64,000 nucleotides of DNA from an uncultured Paracoccaceae bacterium (lineage in GTDB: Bacteria > Pseudomonadota > Alphaproteobacteria > Rhodobacterales > Rhodobacteraceae): the NCBI GenBank assembly GCA_947488605.1, contig CANKZJ010000005.1:1-64000 (forward strand), in the 5' to 3' direction. The first letter of the stretch is position 1; every line of letters starts with the position of its first letter. Of the stretch, positions 1 to 9,600 are shown one piece after another. The position numbers were made by a program, and so were the translations under genes. A model generated the notes under the pieces. It saw nothing but the letters and a program-made list of their open reading frames with translations, was not told the DNA's origin and searched no databases.

Positions 1-345
1 GGTGTTGACCGTGAGGGCGTTGAGCGTGGCCAGATCCTGTGTAAGCCGGGTTCTGTTCTGCCACACACAAAGTTCGAAGCAGAAGCCTATATCCTGACCA
101 AGGAAGAGGGTGGTCGTCACACGCCGTTCTTTGCCAACTACCGTCCCCAGTTCTACTTCCGTACAACTGACGTGACGGGCACAGTTGAGCTTCCAGCGGG
201 CACAGAAATGGTGATGCCGGGCGACAACCTGAAGTTCAACGTCGAGCTGATCGCACCGATCGCGATGGAAGACGGCCTGCGCTTTGCGATCCGCGAAGGC
301 GGCCGCACTGTTGGCGCCGGCGTTGTATCGAAGATCGTCGAGTAA
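1..345 (+). CDS. tuf: Elongation factor Tu, C-terminal part (runs off the left edge)
   Basis: The frame is open from base 1 to a TAA at 343-345 and encodes the last 114 residues of EF-Tu, the GTPase that brings aminoacyl-tRNA to the ribosome. The visible part is domain 2 end plus domain 3: it contains [20 protein letters not shown] and the closing [15 protein letters not shown], both near-invariant in bacterial EF-Tu. The GTPase domain lies outside the window. In many alphaproteobacteria tuf directly precedes rpsJ; here a glycosyltransferase and a lipoprotein gene lie between, and a strong terminator follows tuf. Family assignment is certain; the start cannot be seen. Confidence 0.97.
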   Translation, partial: GVDREGVERGQILCKPGSVLPHTKFEAEAYILTKEEGGRHTPFFANYRPQFYFRTTDVTGTVELPAGTEMVMPGDNLKFNVELIAPIAMEDGLRFAIREGGRTVGAGVVSKIVE

Positions 346-433
346 GCTGCGGCTTCGCGCAGTGAAACGCAGCTAGTGGGTGGCAGGTGATTGCCCTAGC
401 AATCGCCGAGAACGCACAAAGGCGAAACAAACC

Positions 434-464
434 AAAGGCCGCCTCCGAAACGAGGCGGCCTTTT
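434..464 (+). terminator. Rho-independent terminator after tuf
   Basis: Stem GGCCGCCTC (437-445) pairs with GAGGCGGCC (452-460) around a CGAAAC loop and is followed by TTTT. It ends the str operon transcript and separates tuf from the next gene. Confidence 0.85.
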
Positions 465-564
465 GCATTGCAATAAACACAAGCCAAAGGTTCGCAAAAC
501 AAGTCAGATACGTCCCTCTTTGCGGCGCTCCACAAACGCGATACTGATCTGTTGAGGACTGAAT

Positions 565-1485
565 GTGAGAACCGCTCTGAGACAAATGCGAAAAAAGCTT
601 AGAGCCAGGTGGCGCAAAGCAATGCTCAGGGCCAAATTGCGCCTTGATCAGATGCGTCCGATTGAGGGTCGCGCAAGGTCGCAAGACCGGCCTCTCCCGA
701 TCTTCCTCATTTCGTTTAATCGCGGGGAGGTCCTGCAAAAGAGCATCGCATTGCTTGATCATCAGGACCGTGCTGTCGAGATTGTTGTCAACGATTTCGG
801 AAGTGATGATCCGGCGACGTTGCAAATTTTGAGTGAACTTGAAGCGTCCGGCATCACGATCTATCGCCGCGAAAAGATTGAAACGGCAGATGATCTGAAC
901 AAGGTCGACGATACGGTTCAGGACTACATGACCCGCACGGGATATGATGGACGCTATGCCGTCAGCGACTGTGATATTTGGTTCGACAAGTCATCTTCAG
1001 ATAGCATCGATGTCTATGAGGCATTATTGGACAGGTTTCCGCGCATGGAATGTGCCGGGCCAATGCTGAGGATTGCGGACATTCCGGCAGAGTACCCGCT
1101 GTTTGAACAAGTCATGAACCGCCATATTGACCAGTTTTGGCAGCATAAACCGATTTGGCTTAGATGCGGTGGCAAACGCGTGCCTTGCTTACCGGCGGCG
1201 TTCGACACGACGTTTGCTATTCACCGCGCAGGGAGCCGTTTTCAGCGATTAAAGGCGGGGCTACGTGTCTATCAACCTTACGACGCCACGCATATTGATT
1301 GGTACCTGACGCACGAAGATTTCTGGGACTCTGAGTACTTCAAGACTTCGAGTTCCAAGATCGCCCACTGGAACAACCAACAGTATCAAGAACACGCGCA
1401 AGGTAAGAATTTCCTGTTTAATGGCTTCTATGAAGTGGAGTGGGCGTCCGGCACCGGGCGCACGGTTTGGCGGAAGCTTAAGTGA
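565..1485 (+). CDS. Glycosyltransferase family 2-like protein
   Basis: A 306-residue cytoplasmic protein with the start of a GT-A fold: PIFLISFNR near residue 48, VVNDFGSDD near residue 75 (first nucleotide-binding acidic motif) and SDCDIWFD near residue 136 (DxD-like, metal/nucleotide-sugar binding). The basic N terminus (RKKLRARWRK) may bind the membrane surface. Start is GTG at 565; an alternative ATG lies at 586. The sugar donor and acceptor cannot be told from sequence. The gene stands alone between tuf and a lipoprotein gene, so it looks like accessory surface-glycan cargo in the ribosomal region. Family call is good, exact role unknown. Confidence 0.7.
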   Translation: MRTALRQMRKKLRARWRKAMLRAKLRLDQMRPIEGRARSQDRPLPIFLISFNRGEVLQKSIALLDHQDRAVEIVVNDFGSDDPATLQILSELEASGITIYRREKIETADDLNKVDDTVQDYMTRTGYDGRYAVSDCDIWFDKSSSDSIDVYEALLDRFPRMECAGPMLRIADIPAEYPLFEQVMNRHIDQFWQHKPIWLRCGGKRVPCLPAAFDTTFAIHRAGSRFQRLKAGLRVYQPYDATHIDWYLTHEDFWDSEYFKTSSSKIAHWNNQQYQEHAQGKNFLFNGFYEVEWASGTGRTVWRKLK

Positions 1486-1778
1486 GGTGGCCTGAGCCGT
1501 TTGGACTTCTGTTATGCGTGACGAAACGGGCGCTAAGCATTGCGCTAGCATTAGAACCTCGTTCAGCCTTGCTAAGTGGCTTCCTATCCCGCGAAAGCAC
1601 TCAGCTCCTATGGTGCACTGCTTTGTTTTCTGGCGCACCAGCAGCATCTACCTCGTATGCAGAAGTCTAAACGCGACAATGCCCACAGATGTAGAATGCA
1701 GAACAACACTCAAGGGTTGCAAGTGGGAAGCCAAGTACCCTAACACGGTGTCAATCAAGATAGATTCTGAAAGCTGTA

Positions 1779-2669
1779 ATGCACCCAATTTCCAAAGCCA
1801 TAGCAGTTTCGTTTTGTGCCCTCGCTCTCATGGGCTGCAGCGGCTCGGGTGGTAATGAGAGTATGACCCCAGAAGAGGATGTTCGCCAAACAGCTACGCT
1901 TGTTGGCTCTGCTGCCCGCTCTCAAACTGGTGCATTTGGCCGGCAAGCAGTGGACATATCTGGGACCGTAACACTTGTAACTTCAGGCACATCAGAGACT
2001 TTGGAATTCTCTATCTCAGATGCGTTTAGCACATTGACCGATGTCGACGGGCCTAACTCATGGGGTGAACTCACAGATGGAGAAGTTACGCTCGTCCTGG
2101 GGCGCACGAACAATCCGTTTGAAATGAACATCGCCGAAGACAATGAATACGTATTTATCTTCCAACTCGAAGACGATGCGATCACATCATTGAGCAATTC
2201 GGTCGGCGTTTTTGGTTTTGGGACTCAGCTGGCGGACGTGCCAACGCAGGGCTTTGCGCGTTATCTTGGCAACGCAAGCATTGTAATGGAAAATGTCAAT
2301 GATGGTAGTAATTCTGTTGTCCTTCCAGATGCACAGTCGACCGTGGTGGCACGATCTGCAGAAAGTGTAGTTGATGTTGAAATCAACCATTCAGGAATAT
2401 CAGCCATTTCTGGTGATCTGATGGCACCTCCAATCGACGCATTAGTGGTGCAAGGAATGTTAATTGATGGGAACGGCTTTTCTGGTGGCGAATTGACTAT
2501 GTTCTTAGACGGCGAAGTCGTAGATACTGTAGGACCAGGAGCGATCGAGAGCGCTAATGGTCACTTTTTTGGTTTTGATGACGACAATCAGATACCCGAT
2601 GAGGTTGGGGGTGTAATCATCAGCGCTGATGGCACATCCTCCGTGGTCGTCATGTTTGTTGCCGACTGA
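1779..2669 (+). CDS. Surface lipoprotein with TbpB-like beta-barrel domain
   Basis: A 296-residue protein with a lipoprotein signal peptide: hydrophobic AIAVSFCALALMGC with lipobox LMGC (Cys at residue 20), then a Gly/Ser linker. The body is acidic, strand-rich and Lys-poor. The C-terminal third (SGGELTMFLDGEV, then GHFFGFDDD and DEVGGVIISADG) follows the pattern of transferrin-binding-protein-like barrels, in which a G-x-FFG segment precedes an E-x-GG strand. A related lipoprotein lies at 51113-51991. Ligand unknown. No Slam-type exporter is visible nearby. The 290 bases before it hold no convincing gene; TTGCAA (1717) with TAACAC (1741) is a weak promoter candidate. Confidence 0.6.
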   Translation: MHPISKAIAVSFCALALMGCSGSGGNESMTPEEDVRQTATLVGSAARSQTGAFGRQAVDISGTVTLVTSGTSETLEFSISDAFSTLTDVDGPNSWGELTDGEVTLVLGRTNNPFEMNIAEDNEYVFIFQLEDDAITSLSNSVGVFGFGTQLADVPTQGFARYLGNASIVMENVNDGSNSVVLPDAQSTVVARSAESVVDVEINHSGISAISGDLMAPPIDALVVQGMLIDGNGFSGGELTMFLDGEVVDTVGPGAIESANGHFFGFDDDNQIPDEVGGVIISADGTSSVVVMFVAD

Positions 2670-3158
2670 ATGGAAATTTCTCAAAAGATAGAACTTGGCA
2701 ATATGTCGACTGACGGCCGAAAACTTCGGACTCACCTTCGAACTTGGACCAAGCGAATTTTCAACCTGATCTAGAGTCAAGGTTCATTGGAGTGGTTCAG
2801 GTTTTGCAATCAAGTTTGGAGCTCCATTAAGCTCAGATTTTACCTCTCGATCTGGATATTGCAAATCCCAACGGAGCAGACATACGCTTGGTGTCAAAAT
2901 CACACACTCCAGTTTGTCGAATGGTCGCTGTGGGCGCAAAGCGGTCATCGATCTCTGGGTAGTCTGCTCGCTCTATCCGAGATCGTCGCTGATTAAGCCT
3001 ACCCCCTTTACACACCCCCCGACTCCCCCTATAGCACCCCAATCCAACAAGGGTGCGCCACGCGTGCCCTTTTTAAGTTGGTCATAAAGACGCGATGAGG
3101 GCTCTGGATGAGCTATGGTCCTCCTCTCCGATCTAGGCCCTAATCAAAGGGTGATGAC
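2670..3158. other. Gene-free spacer upstream of rpsJ
   Basis: This stretch of 489 bases holds no ORF with protein-like composition on either strand. Its only clear content is the promoter-like element at 3007-3035 and the rpsJ leader. Confidence 0.6.
3007..3035 (+). promoter_or_regulatory. Candidate sigma70 promoter of the S10 operon
   Basis: TTTACA (3007-3012), a 17-base C-rich spacer and TATAGC (3030-3035). The -10 lacks the final T, and the bases after it are GC-rich. It lies 124 bases before the rpsJ start. The same layout recurs before rplB, rpmC, rplO and rpsM. Confidence 0.6.
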
Positions 3159-3470
3159 ATGGCAGCTAGCCAAAACATCCGTATCCGCCTTAAGGCGTTT
3201 GATTTCCGCGTACTTGATGCAAGCACCGCCGAAATCGTAAGCACAGCAAAGCGCACTGGCGCGTCTGTGCGTGGACCGATCCCACTTCCAAACAAGATCG
3301 AAAAGTTCACTGTTCTGCGTGGCCCCCACGTTGACAAGAAATCTCGCGATCAGTTCGAGATCCGTACGCACAAGCGTCTGCTCGACATCATCGACCCAAC
3401 ACCACAAACAGTAGACGCGCTGATGAAGCTCGACCTGGCTGCCGGTGTTGACGTTCAGATTTCCGTGTAA
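3159..3470 (+). CDS. rpsJ: 30S ribosomal protein S10
   Basis: A 103-residue protein of the usual S10 length, with IRIRLKAFD at the N terminus and the conserved [19 protein letters not shown] loop. It sits in the 30S head and also serves as NusE in antitermination. First gene of rpsJ-rplC-rplD-rplW. The ATG at 3159 follows a GGG-rich leader. Preceded by its own candidate promoter. Confidence 0.98.
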   Translation: MAASQNIRIRLKAFDFRVLDASTAEIVSTAKRTGASVRGPIPLPNKIEKFTVLRGPHVDKKSRDQFEIRTHKRLLDIIDPTPQTVDALMKLDLAAGVDVQISV

Positions 3471-3482
3471 GGAGTAGAATTG

Positions 3483-4334
3483 ATGCTCCGTACAGGACTT
3501 ATCGCAAAGAAAGTCGGCATGACCCGGCTTTTCATGGAAGACGGCAAGCAGATCCCTGTGACCGTTCTTTCGCTCGAAAACCTGCAGGTTGTTGCACAGC
3601 GTACTGCTGACACCAACGGCTACACAGCTGTTCAGCTGGGTGCAGGCAATGCCAAAGCAAAGCGCACGTCACAAGCGATGCGCGGTCACTTCGCAAAGGC
3701 CAAAGTAGAACCCAAGCGCAAAGTCGCTGAGTTTCGCGTGGCCCCTGAGAACATGATCAATGTTGGCGAAACCCTCACTGCAAACCATTACTTCGAAGGC
3801 CAATACGTTGACGTATGCGGCACATCGATTGGTAAAGGTTTCCAAGGTGCCATGAAGCGTCACAACTTCGGCGGTTTGCGCGCGACACACGGTGTGTCCG
3901 TATCGCACCGTTCGCACGGTTCTACTGGCCAGTGTCAGGATCCGGGCAAGGTTTTCAAAGGCAAGAAGATGGCCGGCCACATGGGTTCTGCCCGCGTGAC
4001 CACACAAAACCTGCAAGTCGTTAAGACAGATGCTGACCGTGGCGTAATCATGGTGAAAGGCGCTGTTCCCGGCTCTAAGGGCGGTTGGGTCACAATCAAG
4101 GATGCGGTCAAAAAGCCGACACCTGAGAACGTGATTTACCCTGCTGGTCTGAAATCTATGGCCGAAGAAGCAGAGCGTCTTGCCGCTGAAGCTGCCGCCG
4201 CTGCTGCCGCTGAAGAAGAAGCCGCCGCAAAGGCAGCTGCTGAAGCAGAACAGGCCGCATTGGAAGCTGCTGAAGCAGAGCCCACAACTGAAGCCTCGGC
4301 AGATGATGCCGCGCCACAAGAAGGTGATAAATAA
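3483..4334 (+). CDS. rplC: 50S ribosomal protein L3
   Basis: 283 residues starting [23 protein letters not shown] at 3469-3474 is spaced for the ATG at 3483, so the TTG three bases earlier is not preferred. The core contains [14 protein letters not shown] and the segment [20 protein letters not shown], typical of L3, including the Gln (methylated in other bacteria) near the peptidyl transferase centre. The last 60 or so residues are an Ala/Glu-rich acidic tail, an extension common in Rhodobacterales and absent from E. coli L3. It overlaps rplD by one base (TAATG). Confidence 0.97.
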   Translation: MLRTGLIAKKVGMTRLFMEDGKQIPVTVLSLENLQVVAQRTADTNGYTAVQLGAGNAKAKRTSQAMRGHFAKAKVEPKRKVAEFRVAPENMINVGETLTANHYFEGQYVDVCGTSIGKGFQGAMKRHNFGGLRATHGVSVSHRSHGSTGQCQDPGKVFKGKKMAGHMGSARVTTQNLQVVKTDADRGVIMVKGAVPGSKGGWVTIKDAVKKPTPENVIYPAGLKSMAEEAERLAAEAAAAAAAEEEAAAKAAAEAEQAALEAAEAEPTTEASADDAAPQEGDK

Positions 4335-4954
4335 TGAAGGCTGATGCAATCAAACTGGACGGCAAGAAAGCTGGTTCCGTCGAATTGAACGACGAAATCT
4401 TCGGTCTTGAGCCGCGCAAGGACATCTTGCACCGCGTCGTTCGCTGGCAGCGTAACAAGGCAATGGCGGGTACACACGATGTGCTTGGTCGTTCCGAAGT
4501 GAGCTATTCCACCAAGAAGATCTATCGCCAAAAGGGCACAGGTGGCGCACGTCACGGCTCGCGCGGTGCGCCGATTTTCCGGTCCGGTGGTATCTACAAG
4601 GGCCCAACCCCACGTAGCCACGCGCATGATCTTCCTAAGAAGTTCCGCAAGCTTGGTCTTAAGCACGCTCTGTCCGCGAAAGTGGCCGCAGGCGAGCTGG
4701 TGATCGTTGATGATATCAATGTCAAAGACGCCAAAACATCTGCGCTGGCCAAAATGGTCGGTTCACTGGGTTGGAAGCGTGCGCTGATAATCGACGGTGC
4801 AGAGGTCAACGCTGACTTCATGCGTGCATCTGCGAACATCACAACAATCAACGTTCTCCCAAGCCAAGGCGCGAACGTGTACGACATCCTGAAGTCAGAC
4901 ACACTTGTCCTGACCAAAGCAGGTGTCGAAGCTCTGGAGGCTCGTTTGTCATGA
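4334..4954 (+). CDS. rplD: 50S ribosomal protein L4
   Basis: 206 residues, with the L4 signature [19 protein letters not shown] (residues about 60-80), the loop that lines the exit tunnel. In E. coli L4 is also the autogenous repressor of the S10 operon. Here the operon is split after rplW, so such feedback could act directly only on rpsJ-rplW. Start overlaps the rplC stop, and its stop overlaps the rplW start by four bases (ATGA), indicating translational coupling. Confidence 0.97.
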   Translation: MKADAIKLDGKKAGSVELNDEIFGLEPRKDILHRVVRWQRNKAMAGTHDVLGRSEVSYSTKKIYRQKGTGGARHGSRGAPIFRSGGIYKGPTPRSHAHDLPKKFRKLGLKHALSAKVAAGELVIVDDINVKDAKTSALAKMVGSLGWKRALIIDGAEVNADFMRASANITTINVLPSQGANVYDILKSDTLVLTKAGVEALEARLS

Positions 4955-5247
4955 ACGCTAAAGCAGAACATTACGATGTGATCCGCAAGCCGATCATCAC
5001 GGAAAAAGCAACAATGGCTTCTGAAGCTAATGCCGTTGTTTTCGAAGTGGCAATCGACGCCAACAAACCGATGATCAAAGAAGCTGTCGAAAGCCTCTTT
5101 GGTGTAAAGGTCAAAGCGGTCAACACATCGATCACCAAAGGTAAGGTGAAGCGCTTCCGCGGATCATTGGGCACACGTAAGGACGTGAAAAAAGCCTATG
5201 TGACGCTCGAAGAAGGCAACACAATCGACGTATCCACTGGTCTCTGA
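4951..5247 (+). CDS. rplW: 50S ribosomal protein L23
   Basis: 98 residues of standard length with [14 protein letters not shown] near the N terminus and a [13 protein letters not shown] strand near the C terminus. L23 is the docking site for trigger factor and SRP at the exit tunnel. It is the last gene before the interruption of the S10 operon; a terminator follows 24 bases later. Confidence 0.97.
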   Translation: MNAKAEHYDVIRKPIITEKATMASEANAVVFEVAIDANKPMIKEAVESLFGVKVKAVNTSITKGKVKRFRGSLGTRKDVKKAYVTLEEGNTIDVSTGL

Positions 5248-5271
5248 TCAGACGTTGCAGAAAACAGAGAG

Positions 5272-5296
5272 GCCCTCGCGAAAGCGGGGGCTTTTT
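5272..5296 (+). terminator. Terminator after rplW
   Basis: Stem GCCCTCGC (5272-5279), GAAA tetraloop, GCGGGGGC (5284-5291), then TTTTT. It physically ends the rpsJ-rplW transcript, so rplB must be transcribed separately. Confidence 0.9.
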
Positions 5297-5386
5297 GCGT
5301 TTTCGTGGCTGAAATTACGACAAAGGTTGTGCAGAGACCCCGCTACTTCGTATCCTCAAACACATGACAATGGGGGAGTAGGCGAC

Positions 5387-6301
5387 ATGAGTAATGCAAT
5401 GGAAGTGGCCGTCATCGGCTTGGGTTCGATGGGGTACGGCATGGCGAAGTCCCTTATCGCCGCCGGTCACACGACCCATGGCTTTGACGTAGCGCCCGCA
5501 CAGATGGCCCGCTTTTTGGCTGATGGTGGCGCTCCGGGTGCGCTGACAGCTGTCGCCCTGCATGTCGATGCCGTCGTGGTGGTTGTCCTGAATGCGGCGC
5601 AGACCGAAAGCGTCTTGTTCGGCGAAGACGGTGTCGTTCCCAACATGAAAGCAGGCAGTGTTGTGCTGGCCTGCGCGACCGTTCCGCCCGCCTTTGCCCG
5701 CGATATGGAAGCGCGCTGCTTGGCTCATAGTGTCCACTATCTGGATGCGCCGATTTCTGGCGGTGCGGCAAAGGCAGCACAAGGACAATTGTCGATTATG
5801 GCATCTGGTACGCCTGCTGCATTTATTGCCGCGCGTCCTTTGTTGGATGCAATGTCGGAAAAGGTTTTTGTCTTGGGCGATGCTGCGGGCGCAGGATCGG
5901 CCATGAAGGCGGTGAACCAATTGCTGGCGGGGGTGCATATCGCCGCGATGGCAGAGGCAATAACATTCGGCATGACCCAAGGTGTGAGCCCTGAGAAGTT
6001 CGTCGAAGTCATCCCTGAATGCGCCGGCACAAGTTGGATGCTGGAAAACCGCGCGCCGCATATCGTGGCGGGGGATTACACGCCGCGTAGTTCTGTAAAT
6101 ATCTGGCCCAAGGATTTGGGCATCGTGTTGGAGATAGCGCAGCAATCTGGCTTCGTCGCACCACTCACCCAAGCAGCCTTGGCGCAGTTTCAGGAGGCTG
6201 CCAAAATCGGACTTGGTCATGAGGATGATGCGGCCGTTGCAAAGGTCTATGCAGGGCAGGTTGGGCTGACGCTACCAAATCAAGATAGTTTACAAAAATG
6301 A
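5387..6301 (+). CDS. ltnD: NAD(P)-dependent dehydrogenase of the 3-hydroxyisobutyrate/L-threonate dehydrogenase family
   Basis: 304 residues. The N-terminal Rossmann motif VIGLGSMGYGMAKSL binds NAD(P); DAPISGGAAKAAQGQLSIM is the family substrate motif; AMKAVNQLLAGVHIAAMAEA holds the catalytic Lys (residue about 175) and resembles the L-threonate dehydrogenase branch more than MmsB. The enzyme likely oxidises a 2- or 3-hydroxy acid. Start chosen at ATG 5387, with GGGGGAG nine bases before it; an upstream in-frame extension overlaps the rplW terminator and is rejected. There is no kinase or aldolase partner of threonate breakdown nearby, so the exact substrate is inferred only from motifs. Confidence 0.65.
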   Translation: MSNAMEVAVIGLGSMGYGMAKSLIAAGHTTHGFDVAPAQMARFLADGGAPGALTAVALHVDAVVVVVLNAAQTESVLFGEDGVVPNMKAGSVVLACATVPPAFARDMEARCLAHSVHYLDAPISGGAAKAAQGQLSIMASGTPAAFIAARPLLDAMSEKVFVLGDAAGAGSAMKAVNQLLAGVHIAAMAEAITFGMTQGVSPEKFVEVIPECAGTSWMLENRAPHIVAGDYTPRSSVNIWPKDLGIVLEIAQQSGFVAPLTQAALAQFQEAAKIGLGHEDDAAVAKVYAGQVGLTLPNQDSLQK

Positions 6302-6626
6302 CACACTAAATGGTTTTTAGGCTCGATTGTTGAAATATATCATTCTGATTTTCAGAAAATTACAATGATAGTTAATGTCTCATTTCATAGGCGTTGGGTG
6401 CTCAAATAAGGCGAAGTTGCCACTTTTGACTAAAAAACGCGGAAAAATCACAGAAATTTCGGCACCCTGGCAGAGAGATCATGACAACAGCATGACGTGA
6501 ATTTGACGCTACGGAACTTAGAGCATTTCTGGCGGCATTTTACCGATCCAAATCAAGTTGACAAAAAGTTCCCAAAAGCCTTTGTGTTTAAACTGATATT
6601 AACTATTTTGAATAGGTCCCGGAAAA
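6302..6626. other. AT-rich gene-free leader upstream of the giant adhesin
   Basis: 325 bases with clearly lower GC than the flanks and no plausible ORF. It contains TTGACA at 6558-6563 without a good -10 at 16-18 bases, and the CtrA-like site at 6588-6602. It is probably the regulatory region of the adhesin gene. Confidence 0.5.
6588..6602 (+). promoter_or_regulatory. Candidate CtrA-binding site upstream of the adhesin gene
   Basis: A perfect TTAA-N7-TTAA (TTAA at 6588-6591 and 6599-6602, followed by C), the alphaproteobacterial CtrA consensus, 24 bases before the adhesin ATG. One such match could occur by chance in an AT-rich stretch. Confidence 0.4.
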
Positions 6627-9600
6627 ATGAATGATTTTAAGAGCAACAGCACGTTTTTTGGATACAACGGGACTGACGACGCACCAATCGCTATCGACGC
6701 TGTCGCGGGGACATCTTCTACCACAGCTTACATCGTGACAGGCGAGACACTGGATGTCTTGCCGATCAAAATGCACGCCGCAAACTTTGAAGGCGAAGCA
6801 GCACCTTCGGTTCGGGTTGCAGCAGACGACGACGCATTGGAAAGCTATGCGGCCGCAGCGGATGGCGGCGTGGAGGCAATCGCGCTTCCTAATACACCGG
6901 CAGAACGCGCGCGATTTATCGCCGAGTGGGCCAAGAAGGCCGCGAAGAAGAACAAGAAGGGCATCATGCCATTGTTGCTTCTGCCACTGGCAGCTTGTGG
7001 CGGTGGTGGTGGCGATTCCGACACTGTTGTTGCTATCTCGGTGGCCGAGTTGAACGCATTAGATGCAAGCACTCCGGGCGTTATTATTGAGACGATCGCG
7101 GAGGGCGCACTTTCAGCGCTCGTTAACCTGACGAACCTGAACAACAACAACGAACTTACAATCACCGTAACCGATACAGCAGCAGCTGCGACAGATTTGA
7201 TCATTGTAGATGGCGCAACAAGCCTCGCCATTGATGCGACCGCCGTTGACAGCATTACTGGCACAGCCGCCGACGTGCTGGCCGCGATCCTTGCGCCGGG
7301 CATCCAGACTTCGACTGATTACGATGTCGCAATTTCTGGCGACACGACCATTGCAACGGCACTTTTGATCGAAGCTGACACAACCGGAATTATCACAGCG
7401 ACAATCACCGAAGACGACCTTGCAGCACTTGTGACGCTGGTCGATGGCAGCGGCAACAATGCCTTTACGATTACGGTCGCTGCAGGCCCTGCGGACGCGG
7501 GCGATTTGAACACTGTTGATGGTATCACAAGTGTTGATGTTGATGCTGCTGCGGTGACTTCTGTCACCGGTACTTTGGCCGAATTGGCCGCGCTGTTTGA
7601 CCCGGCTTCCGGTGTTTTGCTGGCTGATGATGTCGCAGTATCCTTTGACGAAGTGACAGTTGCCACGGCCCAAGATATTGCCGACCTCAATGTTGTGGTT
7701 GAAGGGACCGAAGGTGCCGTCACAGGCACAATGACAGGCGGAGCCGCGCTTTTGGTGGGCATCACTGCGAACGCCGACACCGATGCGGATCAGGCGCTGA
7801 CGCTGACTGTCACTGACACTGCAACGGCCGCACAAGCAGCTGATATTGCGGCGGCGACAAGCGCGCCGACGGTTGATTTTTCTGCCGGTGGCATCACAGA
7901 TACGCTTGGAAACTTGGTGTCTACGCCGGGTGTTGTTAACCCGGATGTTTCAGATGCTGTTGCGAAAGATGCCGATGTCAACGTCAGCATCGCACCAGCA
8001 ATTGATGATGCTTCGGCACAAGATGTAACCGACATCAATGCGCTGCTGGCGGGTACCGCCGGTACGGTCACGGCTACAATTGATGGAGACGCCGAAGAGC
8101 TATCGGAATTGACCGCGACTGCTGGGGATGATGGTATCAGCGCGCTGACAATTGTGGTCAATGACGCCGCTACCGCAGCCGAAGGTGCTGCGATTGCTGA
8201 TGCAACAGATGAAGCCACGGTTGATTTTTCTGCGGCGGGTATTGTTGACACGCTGGCGAACCTTGCACCGGGTGGGATTACTGCTGACCTTGATAAAGTT
8301 GCGGCGAAAGACGGCGATGTTGCTGTCGAGGTGACAGATGACGTTCTTGACGGGACTGACATTGCCAATTTGAATGCCGTGGCCTTTGCGACGGATGGCA
8401 TCGTATCTGCAACGCTTGAAGATTTGCTGCCCAATCTTGCACTTCTGGACACAGCGCCGACTGACGCAATTGACGTCACGGTCACAAGCACAACCAACCT
8501 TGCTGCTGATTTGCTTGTTCTCGATGGAAAAACGTCAATCGCCGTTGATGCGCTTGCGATGGATACCATTGAAGGATCCGCCGCCAACATCATCTTGGTT
8601 GCACAAGCAGATGGCATCACAGTTGACGCTGACTATGACGTGAACGTCACTGTCGGGCAGGCGACGGTCGCACAACATAACACCATTGATCTGGTCACAT
8701 CTGGCGTCATCACCGCAATTATCACCGAAGGTGACCTTGCAACATTGACCACGTTGACAGCACTGAACGCGAACAGCGTTCTGACGATTACAGTGACTGA
8801 CACCGAAGCATTGGCTGCGGACCTGACAACGGTAAACGGTGTCACGTCAGTTGTCGTTGATGCGACAGCGGTCACGGACCTGACCGGTGGCATGGATGAT
8901 GTGCAGTCGCTGTTCTTCTCGGGTGGCGTAGATTTGTCCGAGACCGTTGAAGTGACGATCACGGATGTCTTTGTGGACGCGGCAGAGGTCAATTCGCTTG
9001 ACGCTGCAACGAGCGGCACGATCACGATCACCAACTCCACGGATATCAACGGAACAGCAGCCGAAGTAGAACAGGCAGTGACGTCCGATGGCGTGGTAAC
9101 AGACGACGATTATACCGTGACGCTTGATGCGGCAACGGCTTCGGCCACTGATTTGCTCGCGATTGATGGCGATACAAGTGGCTTGATCAATGCGACGGCT
9201 GTAACTGAATTGACCGGATCTGTCGCTGATGTCGACGCTGTGCTTGCTGCCACTGGTATTAACATGGATGCGAGTGTTCCGGGCAATTTCGACATTACAA
9301 TTGACGATGGCCAAGCTTCTATTGCTGACCTTATTGACCTTGATGCAGCGACAACGGGCGTCATCACAGCAGATGTATCTGATACGTCTGTTGCGGCACT
9401 GTTGAACCTGCCTGATGCAAACGGCAACAACGCCCTGTCATTCTCAATCGCTGATACATCAGCTTCCGCTGTTGATCTTACGACGCTTGCTGACCTGACA
9501 TCTGTGCCTTTGGATGCGGCTTCGGTCACTGATATCACAGGTTCTGTCGCGGAAATCTCCGCGGCTCTTGAAGACACAGGTATCGCAAACCTTTCGGTGA

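Noticed and set aside
346..433. tRNA gene after tuf
   Set aside because: tRNA-Trp often follows tuf, but no cloverleaf, T-loop GTTCGA or CCA end could be built here.
1486..1778. Possible short genes after the glycosyltransferase
   Set aside because: Frames of 60-110 codons lack ribosome-binding sites and sensible composition, and overlap each other and the lipoprotein start.
3669..4349. 226-codon antisense frame across rplC
   Set aside because: It covers L3, whose identity is certain; the antisense is low-complexity (Cys/Phe/Ser-rich) with no family pattern.
6558..6590. TTGACA at 6558 as adhesin promoter
   Set aside because: The -35 is perfect but no acceptable -10 lies 16-18 bases downstream; kept only as part of the leader description.
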